64,000 bases of DNA from Candidatus Lernaella stagnicola (GCA_030765525.1 JAVCCK010000010.1:533375-597374), one strand, 5' to 3'. Shown: positions 41,906-51,221, numbered from the stretch's first letter. The notes: generated by a model from the letters alone, not told the origin. Made by a program: numbers and translations.

Positions 41906-44520
41906 TCGAGATCGCCTTCGAATTCGAGGTCGAAGAAATCGGCCGCGTTAGGAGTGGCGGGGTTGGGCGCGTATTCGGTCGGCTCGGTACCGGCGACGAA
42001 CATTTCGTTGACCCCCGGCGCGTCGGGGTGCGCCAACAGGCCGGTTTCCGGATCGATGCGCGCGTAGACCAAACCCGTCGGCGCGGCGAAACTCGACGGT
42101 TCCCGCCCCTTGAGCGCATTGCGCATGTAATCGATCCAAATCGGCAACGCCGTCGTGCTGCCCGATTCGCTGCGCCCGAGTGATTTGCCGCCGCGGTCGT
42201 AACCCACCCAGACCCCGGCCAGCACTTCCGGGGAGAAGCCCACGAACCAAGCATCGGCGTAGTCGTTCGTCGTGCCGGTTTTACCCGCCAGCACCCGGCC
42301 CAGCACGTTGCTTTTCGCCCCGGTGCCGCGCGACGCCACGCTGTGCATCATGTCGGTAATCACGAAAGACACCTGCGGGTCCACGACCTGCCGCCGGATC
42401 GTCTTGCCGCTGACGATGGCTGAAATCGGGATCTCGCCGTGCGGCTCCGGCGTGTCTTCGTCCTCTTCGTCTTCATCCTCCGGCGTCGTTTTGTCCACGC
42501 CGAAATCAGACAAGAACTCCATCAAGCGCCGTTCGCGCATCGGGTCTTCCAGCGGATTGTTATGAACGTCGGGCCAGTTGTTCGCCGCGACCGCGCGCAA
42601 ATCGGGCTTCTCGGCCAAGGGCGGCGTTTGCTCGACAAAGTCGCTGAACTCCGCCTCTTCCAACAGGTTGCCGTCGGCGTCGGCGACTTGCAGCACGAAC
42701 ACCGGATCGGTGAGCACGCCGCCGGATGCGAACACGCCGAACGCGTTGACCAGCTCCAAGGGCGTGATCTCATACGTGCCGATCGCCATCGACAAATCGC
42801 CGCCGGTTAGCGAGTGCAGGCCGACGCGCTTGGCGAAAGCGGTCAGGTAGTCCACGCCGATCATGTCCGCCACGCGAATCGTCACCGTGTTGATCGAGCG
42901 CGTCAGCGCCTCACGCAGCGACATGTAGCCGCGAAAACGCCGGTCGTAATTCGCCGGGCGCCAATTGTCGGAAAACACCAGCGCCGTGTCCGGGAACACC
43001 GTCGCCGCCGTGAGTCCCGCGTTGACCGCCGCGGCGTACACGATGGGCTTGAACGCACTGCCCGGCTGGCGGCGGGCCTGTACCGCGCGGTTGAACTCGC
43101 TTTGTTCGAAGTCGGCCCCGCCGATCATCGCCAGCACGTGGCGCGTGCGTACCTCCATCGACAAAAGCGCCGCCTCGGCCGCGGGCCACGCGGCCAACAC
43201 GTACGCGCCGCCTTTACTTTCCCGGTACACCTGCACCCGATCGCCGGGGCGTAGCAAATCGCTGGGTCGACGCACCGTGACCGACGTCGTCTTGCGACCG
43301 CGCTTGATGCGTGTGGCCCATTTGATCTTCGCCAGCGGCACATCCACCAGCCCGCCGCCCACGTCCACGGTTGCCGTGCGCCTGATGTCGTCCAAACCGA
43401 TCACCAGGCCTTCGCGCACTTGCGTCGCGTCTTTGCCGGCGTTGATTCGCGTGATGCGCCGCATCGCTTCGGGCCACTGCTCGCGCGGCGTAACCGGCGG
43501 CAGCGCCAGGATGCCCTGCCGTTTGGCATGTTGGCGCAGCCCGAGATCGACGGCCGCGCGGGCGGCGCGCTGCAGTTCCAGGTCGCAGGCCGTGGTGACG
43601 CGCAGCCCGCCCTGCAGCACTTTTTCGGCGCCGTATTGTTCCATCAGATAACGACGCACGAATTCCACGTAATCCGGCGCGAGTTCTTTGTTGATATCGT
43701 GCCAGGGCAGCACGGTCAGCGGCTGAGCGTCGGCGGTTTGAAACTCCTCGGCGGTAATGCGGCCGTCTTCCAGCAGCCGGGTGAGCACGTAATGACGGCG
43801 GGTCATCGCCCGTTCAGGCCGCGTGCGCGGACTGTAGCGGCCCGGCGCCTGCACGAGCCCGGCCAGCAAGGCGGCCTCGGCCACGCTGAGTTGCGCGGCG
43901 GATTTGCCCAAGTAAGCCCGCGCCGCCGCCTCGACCCCGTACGCGCCGCCGCCGAAGTAGATCTGATTGAGGTACAGATAAAGGATGTCTTCTTTCGACA
44001 GGCGGTCCTCGATGCGCTTGGCGAGAATCATTTCCCGCATCTTGCGCGAGTAGGTCTTCTCCGGGGTTAGCAACAGGCTTTTGACCACCTGCTGGGTGAT
44101 CGTCGATCCACCTTGCTTGATTTCGCCCGCCCGCAGGTTGGCGATCGCCGCCCGCGCGATCCCCCAGTAATCGATGCCCTCGTGTTCAAAAAACGTCTTG
44201 TCCTCGGCCGACACGAAGGCGTACACGACGTGCTCCGGCAGATTCTCGGCCGAAATCAGATAACGCCGCTGATTTTCGTACATGAATTCGCCGATCAACT
44301 CGCCGTGGCGATCGCGCACTTCGGTCACCAGGTTAGGACGATAATCGTCCAACGAGTCGATCTTGGGCAGCCCGACCGCCAGCATGTTGTAGAAAACGAA
44401 GGCGAAAATGCCCGCCGCTACCGCCGCGCCGAGGATGCCGGTGACGACAAAGTTGAGCAACACGTGCCACTTGTGGTTTCGCCCGTGTGGTCTCATCAGC
44501 AGCGGTTTGCCCTGGGGCAC
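41902..44520 (-). CDS. mrcA: Class A penicillin-binding protein 1A
   Basis: 872 residues. An N-terminal membrane anchor (FVVTGILGAAVAAGIFAFVFY) is followed by a GT51 transglycosylase with catalytic Glu106 in VSAEDKTFFEHEG, and QGGSTITQQVVK and the KEDILYLYLNQIYFGGGAYG segment. An OB-like insert lies between the domains. The transpeptidase has SxxK in PGSAFKPIVY, SxN in TRSINTV and KTGT in LAGKTGTTNDY. It polymerises and cross-links peptidoglycan. An acidic stretch (DEDEEDEDTPEPH) lies in the transpeptidase domain before the KTGT box, longer than in most PBP1A proteins. The gene is followed by a coupled GT-C transferase. Confidence 0.95.
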   Translation of the reverse strand: MPQGKPLLMRPHGRNHKWHVLLNFVVTGILGAAVAAGIFAFVFYNMLAVGLPKIDSLDDYRPNLVTEVRDRHGELIGEFMYENQRRYLISAENLPEHVVYAFVSAEDKTFFEHEGIDYWGIARAAIANLRAGEIKQGGSTITQQVVKSLLLTPEKTYSRKMREMILAKRIEDRLSKEDILYLYLNQIYFGGGAYGVEAAARAYLGKSAAQLSVAEAALLAGLVQAPGRYSPRTRPERAMTRRHYVLTRLLEDGRITAEEFQTADAQPLTVLPWHDINKELAPDYVEFVRRYLMEQYGAEKVLQGGLRVTTACDLELQRAARAAVDLGLRQHAKRQGILALPPVTPREQWPEAMRRITRINAGKDATQVREGLVIGLDDIRRTATVDVGGGLVDVPLAKIKWATRIKRGRKTTSVTVRRPSDLLRPGDRVQVYRESKGGAYVLAAWPAAEAALLSMEVRTRHVLAMIGGADFEQSEFNRAVQARRQPGSAFKPIVYAAAVNAGLTAATVFPDTALVFSDNWRPANYDRRFRGYMSLREALTRSINTVTIRVADMIGVDYLTAFAKRVGLHSLTGGDLSMAIGTYEITPLELVNAFGVFASGGVLTDPVFVLQVADADGNLLEEAEFSDFVEQTPPLAEKPDLRAVAANNWPDVHNNPLEDPMRERRLMEFLSDFGVDKTTPEDEDEEDEDTPEPHGEIPISAIVSGKTIRRQVVDPQVSFVITDMMHSVASRGTGAKSNVLGRVLAGKTGTTNDYADAWFVGFSPEVLAGVWVGYDRGGKSLGRSESGSTTALPIWIDYMRNALKGREPSSFAAPTGLVYARIDPETGLLAHPDAPGVNEMFVAGTEPTEYAPNPATPNAADFFDLEFEGDLE

Positions 44521-44607
44521 AGTTCTTCCTCCGCGTCGGTTCGCTCAGCAATATAAGCGGCGCAACCCCGCTCTTTCCAGCCCCGGGGGTCCGGAGCGCA
44601 GGGCGCG

Positions 44608-45597
44608 TTAGGGCTTGAGCACCAGCTTGCCCATCGTGGCGCGGCTTTCCAGCGCGGCGTGGGCGACGGCGGCGTCGGCCAGCGCATACACGCCGTGCAG
44701 CGGCAGGCGGGCGGTGCCGTCGCGCAGGTGGGCGAAAAGTTCTTGCCAGCCTTGGCGGTGTCGTTCGGCGTCGTGTTTCACCGAGGCGCCCAGATGGTAG
44801 AGGCTGAACCGCGGGGCGTCGGCGAAGCGGCGCATCATCCCGGCCAGCAGCCGTTTGGAGTTCGGCATGCCCCCGGCCACGCCGAACCACACGAGTTGCC
44901 CGCGCGGCGCCAGCATCTTGAAATCGTCGCCGACCGTCGAGCCAAACACCGAATTGTAAATGACGTCCGCCCCGTGACCGGCCGTCAATTCGGCCACCGC
45001 CTCGGGCAGGTTCTCGGCATCGCGGTAGTTGAGAACCTGTTCGGCGCCCAACTCGCGCGCCCGGGCCGCTTTGTCGTCGGACCCCACCAAGGCAATCACG
45101 TGCGCTCCGCGGGCCCGCGCCAGACCGTTGATCAAGCTACCGACCGACCCGGCGGCGGCGTAATTGACGACCCAGTCACCGGGCTCCGGCGCGGCGACGG
45201 TGTGCGTCAGGTGATACGCCGTCATTCCGGAGACCGGCAGGCCGGCCGCCGTCTCCAGGGGCAGGTCTTCGGGCACATCGACCACCGCGGCGACGTGGGC
45301 CACGGCGTACTGCGCGTATCCGCCCTGTTCCACCAACGCCACGACGCGCCGGCCCAAGATCGCCTGATCGACGCTGTCCCCTACGGCGTCAACAACGCCC
45401 GCGATTTCCAGGCCGGGGATTAGGGGAAAAGTCGGTATGGGTTGATACGCGCCGTGGCGCACGAGCACGTCGGCGAAATTGACGCCTGCCGCTGCGACGC
45501 GAATCCGCACCTGTTTTTGGCCTGGTTCGGGTATGGCTTGTTCGACAAGACGAAGGCTATCGGGGGCTCCGGGGCCTTCCAGGCGGATGGCTTGCAT
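44608..45597 (-). CDS. NADPH:quinone oxidoreductase (MDR family)
   Basis: 329 residues, medium-chain dehydrogenase/reductase of the zeta-crystallin/QOR type. The N-terminal GroES-like domain has VAAAGVNFADVLVRHGAY, and the cofactor domain has VNYAAAGSVGSLINGLARARGA with ELGAEQVLNY. The cysteine ligands of zinc alcohol dehydrogenases are absent, as expected for QOR. It would reduce quinones or enals with NADPH. AGGAG precedes the ATG. The gene is alone between PBP1A and a divergent lipoprotein gene. The C-terminus ends in GKLVLKP, as usual for the family. Confidence 0.92.
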   Translation of the reverse strand: MQAIRLEGPGAPDSLRLVEQAIPEPGQKQVRIRVAAAGVNFADVLVRHGAYQPIPTFPLIPGLEIAGVVDAVGDSVDQAILGRRVVALVEQGGYAQYAVAHVAAVVDVPEDLPLETAAGLPVSGMTAYHLTHTVAAPEPGDWVVNYAAAGSVGSLINGLARARGAHVIALVGSDDKAARARELGAEQVLNYRDAENLPEAVAELTAGHGADVIYNSVFGSTVGDDFKMLAPRGQLVWFGVAGGMPNSKRLLAGMMRRFADAPRFSLYHLGASVKHDAERHRQGWQELFAHLRDGTARLPLHGVYALADAAVAHAALESRATMGKLVLKP

Positions 45598-45691
45598 ATA
45601 AATCTCCTACGAAGGCGGGGACTTAGCCGCACTTGTCCCGCGCCGATTAAATGCTAATCTACCACGTTGGTCGAATCTGAAGGAGGCTCCG

Positions 45692-48061
45692 ATGCGACGT
45701 TTTTGGTTATTGGTTTTGATTGCCTTGTTGGCGGCTTCTCTGTTTGTGGCGGCCTGTGACGACGACGATGACGATGACAACGACGACAACACACCCCCGC
45801 CCGGCGACGACGATACGGCAGGCGACGACGACGACTCGGCCGAGCCCGACATCTGCGGCGATCCCGTACTTAATTTGTACGCGGAATACTGTCCCGACTA
45901 CAACGACCCGTGCGTGGCGACGCCCTATGTCTACAATGACGATCAGAACGACGACGGCGCGTCGATCCACAACCTCGTGACAGGCGAAGTGGAAGCCAAG
46001 CGCTTCAAATTCCAAGCACCCTTCCATATCGAGACCATCAAGCTGAAGTTCCGCTACGGCGGCGGCACGGCGCGCATCCACCTCTACGGTGATTTGCTCG
46101 GCTCAGTGCCGCAATACGTGCCCTGGACCGACATGGTTGAGACCATCGAGTACACCGAACCCATCGACATCGAAGTGACCGATCCGGGTTGGTACGAAAT
46201 CGACGTCCGCGACCGCAACCTGATGTTTCTGCCGGGAACCGCCGTGTGGGTCGGCTTCGAACACCTGCAGGACGACGGCATGCCCGAGCTTTATTACAGC
46301 GGCACCGAAGACCCCTACCTTTGGTCGAGATATTACCAGCACGATTTCTTCTCCGAATCCGGCTTCCGCTGGAATTGGGTCGCCCCCCATTCCAACAGCT
46401 ACCGCCATTACATGATGCGCCTCGGCGGCACGAGCTTCTGCGAAATGGAAAACGGCACGACCTTCACCGACATCACCGATGCCTCGGGCCTCGAAGTGGC
46501 CGGTGATGGCCAGCACCGCACCGGTTGGGCCGACGTGGACGGCGACGGCGACCAGGACATCGTGCTGACCCGCCTGAACCAGGTCGAAGACGCGGCCTGC
46601 GTCGTGTACTACCGCAACAACGGCGACGGCACTTTCACCAACGCCTCCGCCGAAGCCGGCCTGGACGAGGCGATGTACGGCGCGATGTCCATGTTTGTCG
46701 ATTACGACAACGACGGCGACGAAGACCTCTTTGCCATCGTGCAAGTCCCCGAAGATACGGGCGACGATGACGACGACACCACGGGCGACGACGACACCGC
46801 GGGCGATGACGACACCGCGGGCGATGACGACACCGCGGGCGACGACGACACCACGCCCAAAGCCGGCAAAGACGACCACGGCTACCGCAACCAAATCATG
46901 CTCAACGACGGCACCGGTCACTTTGAGCTGTTGGCCGACCACGGCCTGGAAGTCGACGCCGGTTTCTCCTCGGCGAGCTTCGGCGACTACGATCACGACG
47001 GCTATCTGGACCTCTACATCGGCGCGTGGCTCATCGAATATCCGTACGCTCCGTCCTATCCCGACCACTTGTTCCAGAACGACGGCGACGGCACCTTCAC
47101 CGACGTGTCCGACACCACCGACATTTGGGACGACGTCGACGCGGCGCCCTCCTACGGCGTGACTTGGGTCGATTTCAACGACGATGGTTGGTACGACATC
47201 TTCGTGTCGAACTACGGCCGGGTCAGCAACTTCCTTTTCGAAAACAAGGGCGACGGCACATTCGTGGATATGGCGCGTGAGAAGAAGATCAATCGCCCAG
47301 GCAACTCCGGCGCCGGTAACACCTTCGGCACCGATTTCGGCGACTGGAACAACGATGGCTACTTCGACGCCTTCATGAACGATATCGCGCACCCGCGCTA
47401 TCAGCCGGGCAGCGGAACCTCGAGCATCAATCTCAACGACGGGCCGCCGGACTACGCCTTCACGATCATGAACGACGAACTCGGCTTCCATCCGGAAGAG
47501 GGCGATGTCGATCCCAGCTTCTTTGATTACAACAACGACGGTCGTCTCGACGCGTACATCTCCACGCTCTACGGCGGGCACTTCAGCCGGCTTTATGAGC
47601 AGCAGGAAGACGGCACGATGCTCGACGTTTCCTATTGGGCGGGCGTCTCCGTGCACGATTGCACCGGCAACGCCTGGGCCGATTTCGACGGCGACGGCGA
47701 TATCGACCTGCTGGCCGGGCATCGTTCTGACGGCGGCGGCGCGCGCGTTTTCCGTAACGACCTGGACAACGATTTCAATTGGGCGGAGTTCAAGCTGATC
47801 GGCACGACGTCCAACCGTGATGCGATCGGGGCGAAAATCACGGTCATCTCCGGCGACCTGACGCAGGTACGCTACGTACAGGGCCCGCGCGGCCATTACG
47901 GCGCGCAACCGATGTTGACGCAGCACTTCGGGCTGGGGCTCGAAGCGGCCATCGACCAGGTGGAAGTGCGGTGGCCCAACGGCGACACGCAAACCTGGAG
48001 CGGTTTGACCGTCAATCAAATTCATCAATTGACCGAGGGTGATCCCGGAAGCAAGTTATAA
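45692..48061 (+). CDS. D-tract lipoprotein with seven FG-GAP/VCBS loops and ASPIC/UnbV domain
   Basis: 789-residue lipoprotein. Lipobox VAAC (Cys22) is directly followed by seven Asp and a D/N/T-rich linker. Residues about 50-245 form an unknown beta domain. Seven calcium-loop sequences come next: DVDGDGDQDIV, DYDNDGDEDLF, DYDHDGYLDLY, DFNDDGWYDIF, DWNNDGYFDAF, DYNNDGRLDAY and DFDGDGDIDLL, enough for a seven-bladed propeller. The C-terminus is an ASPIC/UnbV domain (IGAKITVISGD; GPRGHYGAQP; VEVRWPNGDTQTW). Such proteins are secreted, calcium-binding adhesion or matrix proteins. A second acidic stretch with four GDDDTA units interrupts the propeller after loop two. Monocistronic, divergent from the oxidoreductase. 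Confidence 0.9.
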   Translation: MRRFWLLVLIALLAASLFVAACDDDDDDDNDDNTPPPGDDDTAGDDDDSAEPDICGDPVLNLYAEYCPDYNDPCVATPYVYNDDQNDDGASIHNLVTGEVEAKRFKFQAPFHIETIKLKFRYGGGTARIHLYGDLLGSVPQYVPWTDMVETIEYTEPIDIEVTDPGWYEIDVRDRNLMFLPGTAVWVGFEHLQDDGMPELYYSGTEDPYLWSRYYQHDFFSESGFRWNWVAPHSNSYRHYMMRLGGTSFCEMENGTTFTDITDASGLEVAGDGQHRTGWADVDGDGDQDIVLTRLNQVEDAACVVYYRNNGDGTFTNASAEAGLDEAMYGAMSMFVDYDNDGDEDLFAIVQVPEDTGDDDDDTTGDDDTAGDDDTAGDDDTAGDDDTTPKAGKDDHGYRNQIMLNDGTGHFELLADHGLEVDAGFSSASFGDYDHDGYLDLYIGAWLIEYPYAPSYPDHLFQNDGDGTFTDVSDTTDIWDDVDAAPSYGVTWVDFNDDGWYDIFVSNYGRVSNFLFENKGDGTFVDMAREKKINRPGNSGAGNTFGTDFGDWNNDGYFDAFMNDIAHPRYQPGSGTSSINLNDGPPDYAFTIMNDELGFHPEEGDVDPSFFDYNNDGRLDAYISTLYGGHFSRLYEQQEDGTMLDVSYWAGVSVHDCTGNAWADFDGDGDIDLLAGHRSDGGGARVFRNDLDNDFNWAEFKLIGTTSNRDAIGAKITVISGDLTQVRYVQGPRGHYGAQPMLTQHFGLGLEAAIDQVEVRWPNGDTQTWSGLTVNQIHQLTEGDPGSKL
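46783..46854 (+). repeat. Four 18-bp tandem repeats coding for GDDDTA/T
   Basis: Four consecutive 18-base units (GGGCGAYGACGACACCRC) at 46783-46800, 46801-46818, 46819-46836 and 46837-46854 differ only at two positions. They encode an acidic hexapeptide repeat inside the propeller of the UnbV-type lipoprotein. The near identity points to recent duplication by slippage. Confidence 0.9.
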
Positions 48062-48189
48062 ACGTACGAACATAGGAATCGCGTTCACGCACCGCCACGT
48101 TAAGGCGGATTGCGGAAGCGCGGCCCCTTTCCTTGCTTGGGGTTGCGTGTTACATAACCGTATTCCAGCTCTTGGGGGTTAGTGGGGTT

Positions 48190-48924
48190 ATGACCAAGAA
48201 AAACACCAAAGCAAAAGCGCAACGACGCGCCAAGCAGTTGATGAAGAAGCGGGCGAAGCTGAAACTTCGGCAAAAAACCCGGGTCGTCGGCCACTTGGCG
48301 ATGACGGAAAACGCTATCCAACATCAGATGCTCAGCGAATTCGGCAACGTCGAAAATTTCGTGCGTAACATCGGCGCGCTGGCCGAACTGATGCGCGAGG
48401 ACGAAGACCTCAAAACCCTGCGCTACGATGCCGACAAGGTGTACGAGGGCTTTGATCTCGCCGCCGACCGTGACGCCCTGGAAGATCTGTACTCCGACAC
48501 CGAGGATTTCACGTACTACGGAGAAGATTTCCAAGATTTCTGGCGCGACAAGAGGCGCGATATCCTCAAGGACTTGGTGACCGAGGAATTAATCGAACGT
48601 GCTGACAAGATCCTCAAGAAATTGCTGCTCACCAAAAAGGGACACAAAAAAGAATACCGCGCCGTCATGGCCGGACAACTGTTGGTTCGATCTCATCGGG
48701 TTGCGTTGTCACCCACCGACGCGCCATTGGAAGACAATAATTTGTGGGAACTGATTCTGCTGGCCACATTGAAGGAAAATCCGCGTGATTTGCCGGAACC
48801 GGCCCCCGCCGAAAACGGGGACGCCGAAGACGACGAAACACTCACTGAACCCGGCACCGTCAAAGGGGAGGACGAAACGCCGGAAGAAAGTGATTCCGGA
48901 GGCGAACCAAACGAAGGAGCATAG
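48190..48924 (+). CDS. Hypothetical protein with basic N-terminus and acidic C-terminus
   Basis: 244 residues from ATG 48190; the open frame extends to 48133 without clear coding character. The first ~35 residues are Lys/Arg-rich (MTKKNTKAKAQRRAKQLMKK), the centre is helical (EDLYSDTEDFTYYGEDFQDF, IERADKILKKLLLTKKGHKKEY) and the last ~45 are acidic (AEDDETLTEPGTVKGEDETPEES). No signal peptide or membrane segment. A TetR-family gene starts three bases after the stop, so they share a transcript. The charge layout would allow nucleic-acid or protein binding. I do not recognise the family. Confidence 0.7.
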   Translation: MTKKNTKAKAQRRAKQLMKKRAKLKLRQKTRVVGHLAMTENAIQHQMLSEFGNVENFVRNIGALAELMREDEDLKTLRYDADKVYEGFDLAADRDALEDLYSDTEDFTYYGEDFQDFWRDKRRDILKDLVTEELIERADKILKKLLLTKKGHKKEYRAVMAGQLLVRSHRVALSPTDAPLEDNNLWELILLATLKENPRDLPEPAPAENGDAEDDETLTEPGTVKGEDETPEESDSGGEPNEGA

Positions 48925-48927
48925 CTT

Positions 48928-49572
48928 GTGCCGAAACAAGTTTTTCTGAATCTCCCCGACGTTGCTCAAGACAAAATCCTTCAGGCCGTCGCAGAGGCCT
49001 TCGTGGATAAGGGCCTGCGTAACACCTCCGCCGAAGACGTCGCCCATCGCCTGAACGTACAGGTGGACGTCCTGGATCGCTATTTCGACGGCGTGCGCGA
49101 CATGCTGGCCGCCGTTCTCGGCAGAGCCATTCAGTATTTCAATCAAGCCTATATTGAAGTCGGCAAGCTACAGAAACCCTTTTGGGAACGCGTCGAGTTC
49201 CTCTTTTCCTTCGCCTCCCGTCGGGGATTCCGCTTCCAGGCCTTTTTCAACACCTACATCAACGTGTTCGCCAGCGGCATGCCCGACATGGCCCAAGCGA
49301 CCTTCGACCGCTTCGAGGGACGGGCCGCGCTGTTCTTCCAAAACCTGATTCTTTCCGGCGTGCAGGAAGGGGCGCTGCGCGACGATATGGATGTCGCCTA
49401 CATGGCGCTGCACTTTCAACTCGTCACCCGCATGATGATCACGCGCCGGTTTCACCCCATGTTCCGGGCGCGCTCCGTGGCCTACTTCCCTGAAATTACA
49501 ATGAATGAGGACGGTGACGAGCGATTCGTCGAGCGTTCGCTGACCTTTCTCAAGGCGCTTTACACAAGCTGA
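48928..49572 (+). CDS. TetR-like transcriptional regulator
   Basis: 214 residues, starting at GTG 48928 behind AAGGAG. The N-terminal helix-turn-helix is KILQAVAEAFVDKGLRNTSAEDVAHRLNVQVDVLDRYF, with a helix-3 less typical than usual. The C-terminal domain resembles TetR ligand domains (FLFSFASRRGFRFQAFF; MALHFQLVTRMMITRRF). It is co-transcribed with the preceding charged protein and probably controls this pair or an unlinked target. No operator was identified. About 260 bases without a gene follow. Confidence 0.8.
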   Translation: MPKQVFLNLPDVAQDKILQAVAEAFVDKGLRNTSAEDVAHRLNVQVDVLDRYFDGVRDMLAAVLGRAIQYFNQAYIEVGKLQKPFWERVEFLFSFASRRGFRFQAFFNTYINVFASGMPDMAQATFDRFEGRAALFFQNLILSGVQEGALRDDMDVAYMALHFQLVTRMMITRRFHPMFRARSVAYFPEITMNEDGDERFVERSLTFLKALYTS

Positions 49573-49774
49573 CCCGCCGAGCCGGCCCCGAGATTTTGTG
49601 CCCAATCCCAAGGCAAAATAACCCCCTGTCGCCGCTTGTCGCCTTGCCGTTTCCGGTCGCCGGTGGGGGCGGCGAAGCCCTTATTGACGGGGGGCTGAGC
49701 GCCCAGGGGACGTTTTACCCTTGTCAGCAAAGGAAAAAATGTGACCTCCGTGACGATTTTCCTTGACCATAGGC

Positions 49775-49794
49775 TTTCGAAAGTGATATCGAAA
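49775..49794. promoter_or_regulatory. Inverted repeat upstream of the HU-like gene
   Basis: TTTCGA (49775-49780) and TCGAAA (49789-49794) flank eight bases, within 60 bases of the HU-like start. A TTGACC at 49763-49768 might be a -35 element, although a good -10 was not seen. This may be a regulator site for the nucleoid protein gene. Confidence 0.3.
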
Positions 49795-49832
49795 ATTCAC
49801 CCAACGGTTTTACCAAAACGAGGAGATGGAAG

Positions 49833-50138
49833 ATGGCTACGCCCAAAAAACCAATGACCAAAGCCCAAATCACTGCCTACTTCGCCGAGAAGTTCGAGCT
49901 GCCGAAGAAATCGGCCGCCGCGATTCTCGAAGAATTGGCCGCCCTGGCGGTCAGTGAAACGAAGAAAATGGGCGCCTTCACGATTCCCGGCGTCGGCAAG
50001 CTGTCCAAGACCCGCCGCAAGGCGCGCAAGGGCCGCAACCCGGCAACCGGCGAACCGATCAAGATTCCGGCCAAGACTGTCGTAAAAATGCGTCTGGCCA
50101 AGGCGTTCAAAGACGGCGTCGTACCGCCCAAGGTCTAA
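49833..50138 (+). CDS. HU/IHF-family DNA-binding protein
   Basis: 101 residues. N-terminal helices (MTKAQITAYFAEKFELPKKSAAAILEEL), then the FTIPGVGKLSK turn of HU, the arm region RKARKGRNPATGEPIKIPAKTVVKMR with the intercalating Pro in NPATGE, and a final helix AKAFKDGV. It bends and compacts DNA. The ribosome site GAGGAG is close to the ATG. The N-terminus ATPKKP is slightly longer than in E. coli HU. Single gene with its own strong terminator, as is common for highly expressed nucleoid proteins. Confidence 0.95.
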   Translation: MATPKKPMTKAQITAYFAEKFELPKKSAAAILEELAALAVSETKKMGAFTIPGVGKLSKTRRKARKGRNPATGEPIKIPAKTVVKMRLAKAFKDGVVPPKV

Positions 50139-50166
50139 CGACAACGAAGATCCGAATGATCTGGCC

Positions 50167-50196
50167 GGCCCGAACCTCACGGTTCGGGCCTTTCTT
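50167..50196 (+). terminator. Strong rho-independent terminator of the HU-like gene
   Basis: GGCCCGAACC (50167-50176) and GGTTCGGGCC (50181-50190) make a perfect 10-bp stem with a TCAC loop. TTTCTT follows immediately. It is 28 bases after the stop. Confidence 0.92.
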
Positions 50197-50327
50197 GTAT
50201 CGGCGGCAACCTTCTTGTCCTTGCCCGAGCGCGGGAATCGTATTAAGTTCTAGCTGTTTTCGTCCTAGTATTTGTGCGTCGGCGTATGCAATCCGTGATC
50301 CCGGGATGGGTTCGCCGACAGGGAGCG

Positions 50328-51209
50328 ATGAACTCGTCGATGAAACGCTATGCCCCCCACATACTCTCGCTGGTCATGGTATTCCTGTTGCTTGGTTGCG
50401 GCGGCTTGATCAAAAAAGCCACCCAGCCGATGGTCGACAACCTCACGACGGCCGTGATGAAACAAACCGACCCGCAACTCGTCCGCGATGGCGCGCCCGC
50501 CTATTTGCTGATGGCCGACGCCCTCGTGGAAGGGTCGCCCGATGATCCCGACGCCCTGCTCGCCGCCGCCAACCTCTATTCCATGTACGCCTCCGCGTTC
50601 GTCGTCGGTCATGACAACGCCCGCGCCGCCGTGCTGGGTGCCCGTGCTCGCGATTACGCCTTTCGCGCCGCCGCCGTGCTAAAACCCCGCTTCGGCGAAC
50701 TAGCCCACAAGCCCTACAAAGAGTTTGCGCCGGTGGCCGCTGATTTCGAAGCGGGCGACGAGCGACTGCTGTTTTTGGTCATCAGCACCTGGGCCGCCGT
50801 CGTACAGGCCAACAGCGGCGACTACGACCAATTGGCCGACATCGCCAAGATCCAACTGCTGACCGAACGGCTTCTCGAGCTGGATGAAACCTACTTCTAC
50901 GGCGCGCCCCACTTGGCGATGGGTTCGCTGCACTCTATCCTGCCCCCCGCCCTGGGTGGCAACGCCGCTGCGGCGCGAAAGCATTTCGAACGAGCTTTGG
51001 AAATCGGCGAAGGCCGGTTTTTGTCTGCGTACGTGATGTACGCCGAGCAATATGCGAAAAAAACCTTCGACAAAGAACTCTTTGTATCGTTGTTAAAAAA
51101 AGTGGAAGAAACGCCCGCCGCCGTCGTGCCTGAACTGACGTTGGTCAACACCTTGGCCAAACAGCAAGCTGCCGAGTTGTTGGCCGGGGCCGACGAATAT
51201 TTTGACTAG
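50328..51209 (+). CDS. TRAP-transporter-associated TatT-type lipoprotein
   Basis: 293 residues from ATG 50328, which has AGGGAG upstream; earlier in-frame starts give no signal peptide at the N-terminus. Lipobox LLGC (Cys24). The mature part is alpha-helical with TPR-like repeats (LLMADALVEGSPDDPDALLAAANLY; AAVLGARARDYAFRAAA; ARKHFERALEIGEG) and matches the TatT family known from TRAP systems of Treponema and deltaproteobacteria, where a trimeric TatT accompanies the binding protein. DctP, DctQ and DctM genes follow at once, which supports this. It would sit at the inner face of the outer membrane or in the periplasm and help in ligand delivery. Confidence 0.85.
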   Translation: MNSSMKRYAPHILSLVMVFLLLGCGGLIKKATQPMVDNLTTAVMKQTDPQLVRDGAPAYLLMADALVEGSPDDPDALLAAANLYSMYASAFVVGHDNARAAVLGARARDYAFRAAAVLKPRFGELAHKPYKEFAPVAADFEAGDERLLFLVISTWAAVVQANSGDYDQLADIAKIQLLTERLLELDETYFYGAPHLAMGSLHSILPPALGGNAAAARKHFERALEIGEGRFLSAYVMYAEQYAKKTFDKELFVSLLKKVEETPAAVVPELTLVNTLAKQQAAELLAGADEYFD

Positions 51210-51221
51210 GGAGATGGCTGA

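Noticed and set aside
46103..48028. 641-codon minus-strand frame opposite the UnbV lipoprotein
   Set aside because: Antisense shadow; the + strand encodes seven recognisable calcium loops and a lipobox, while the minus frame has Val-rich low-complexity sequence only.
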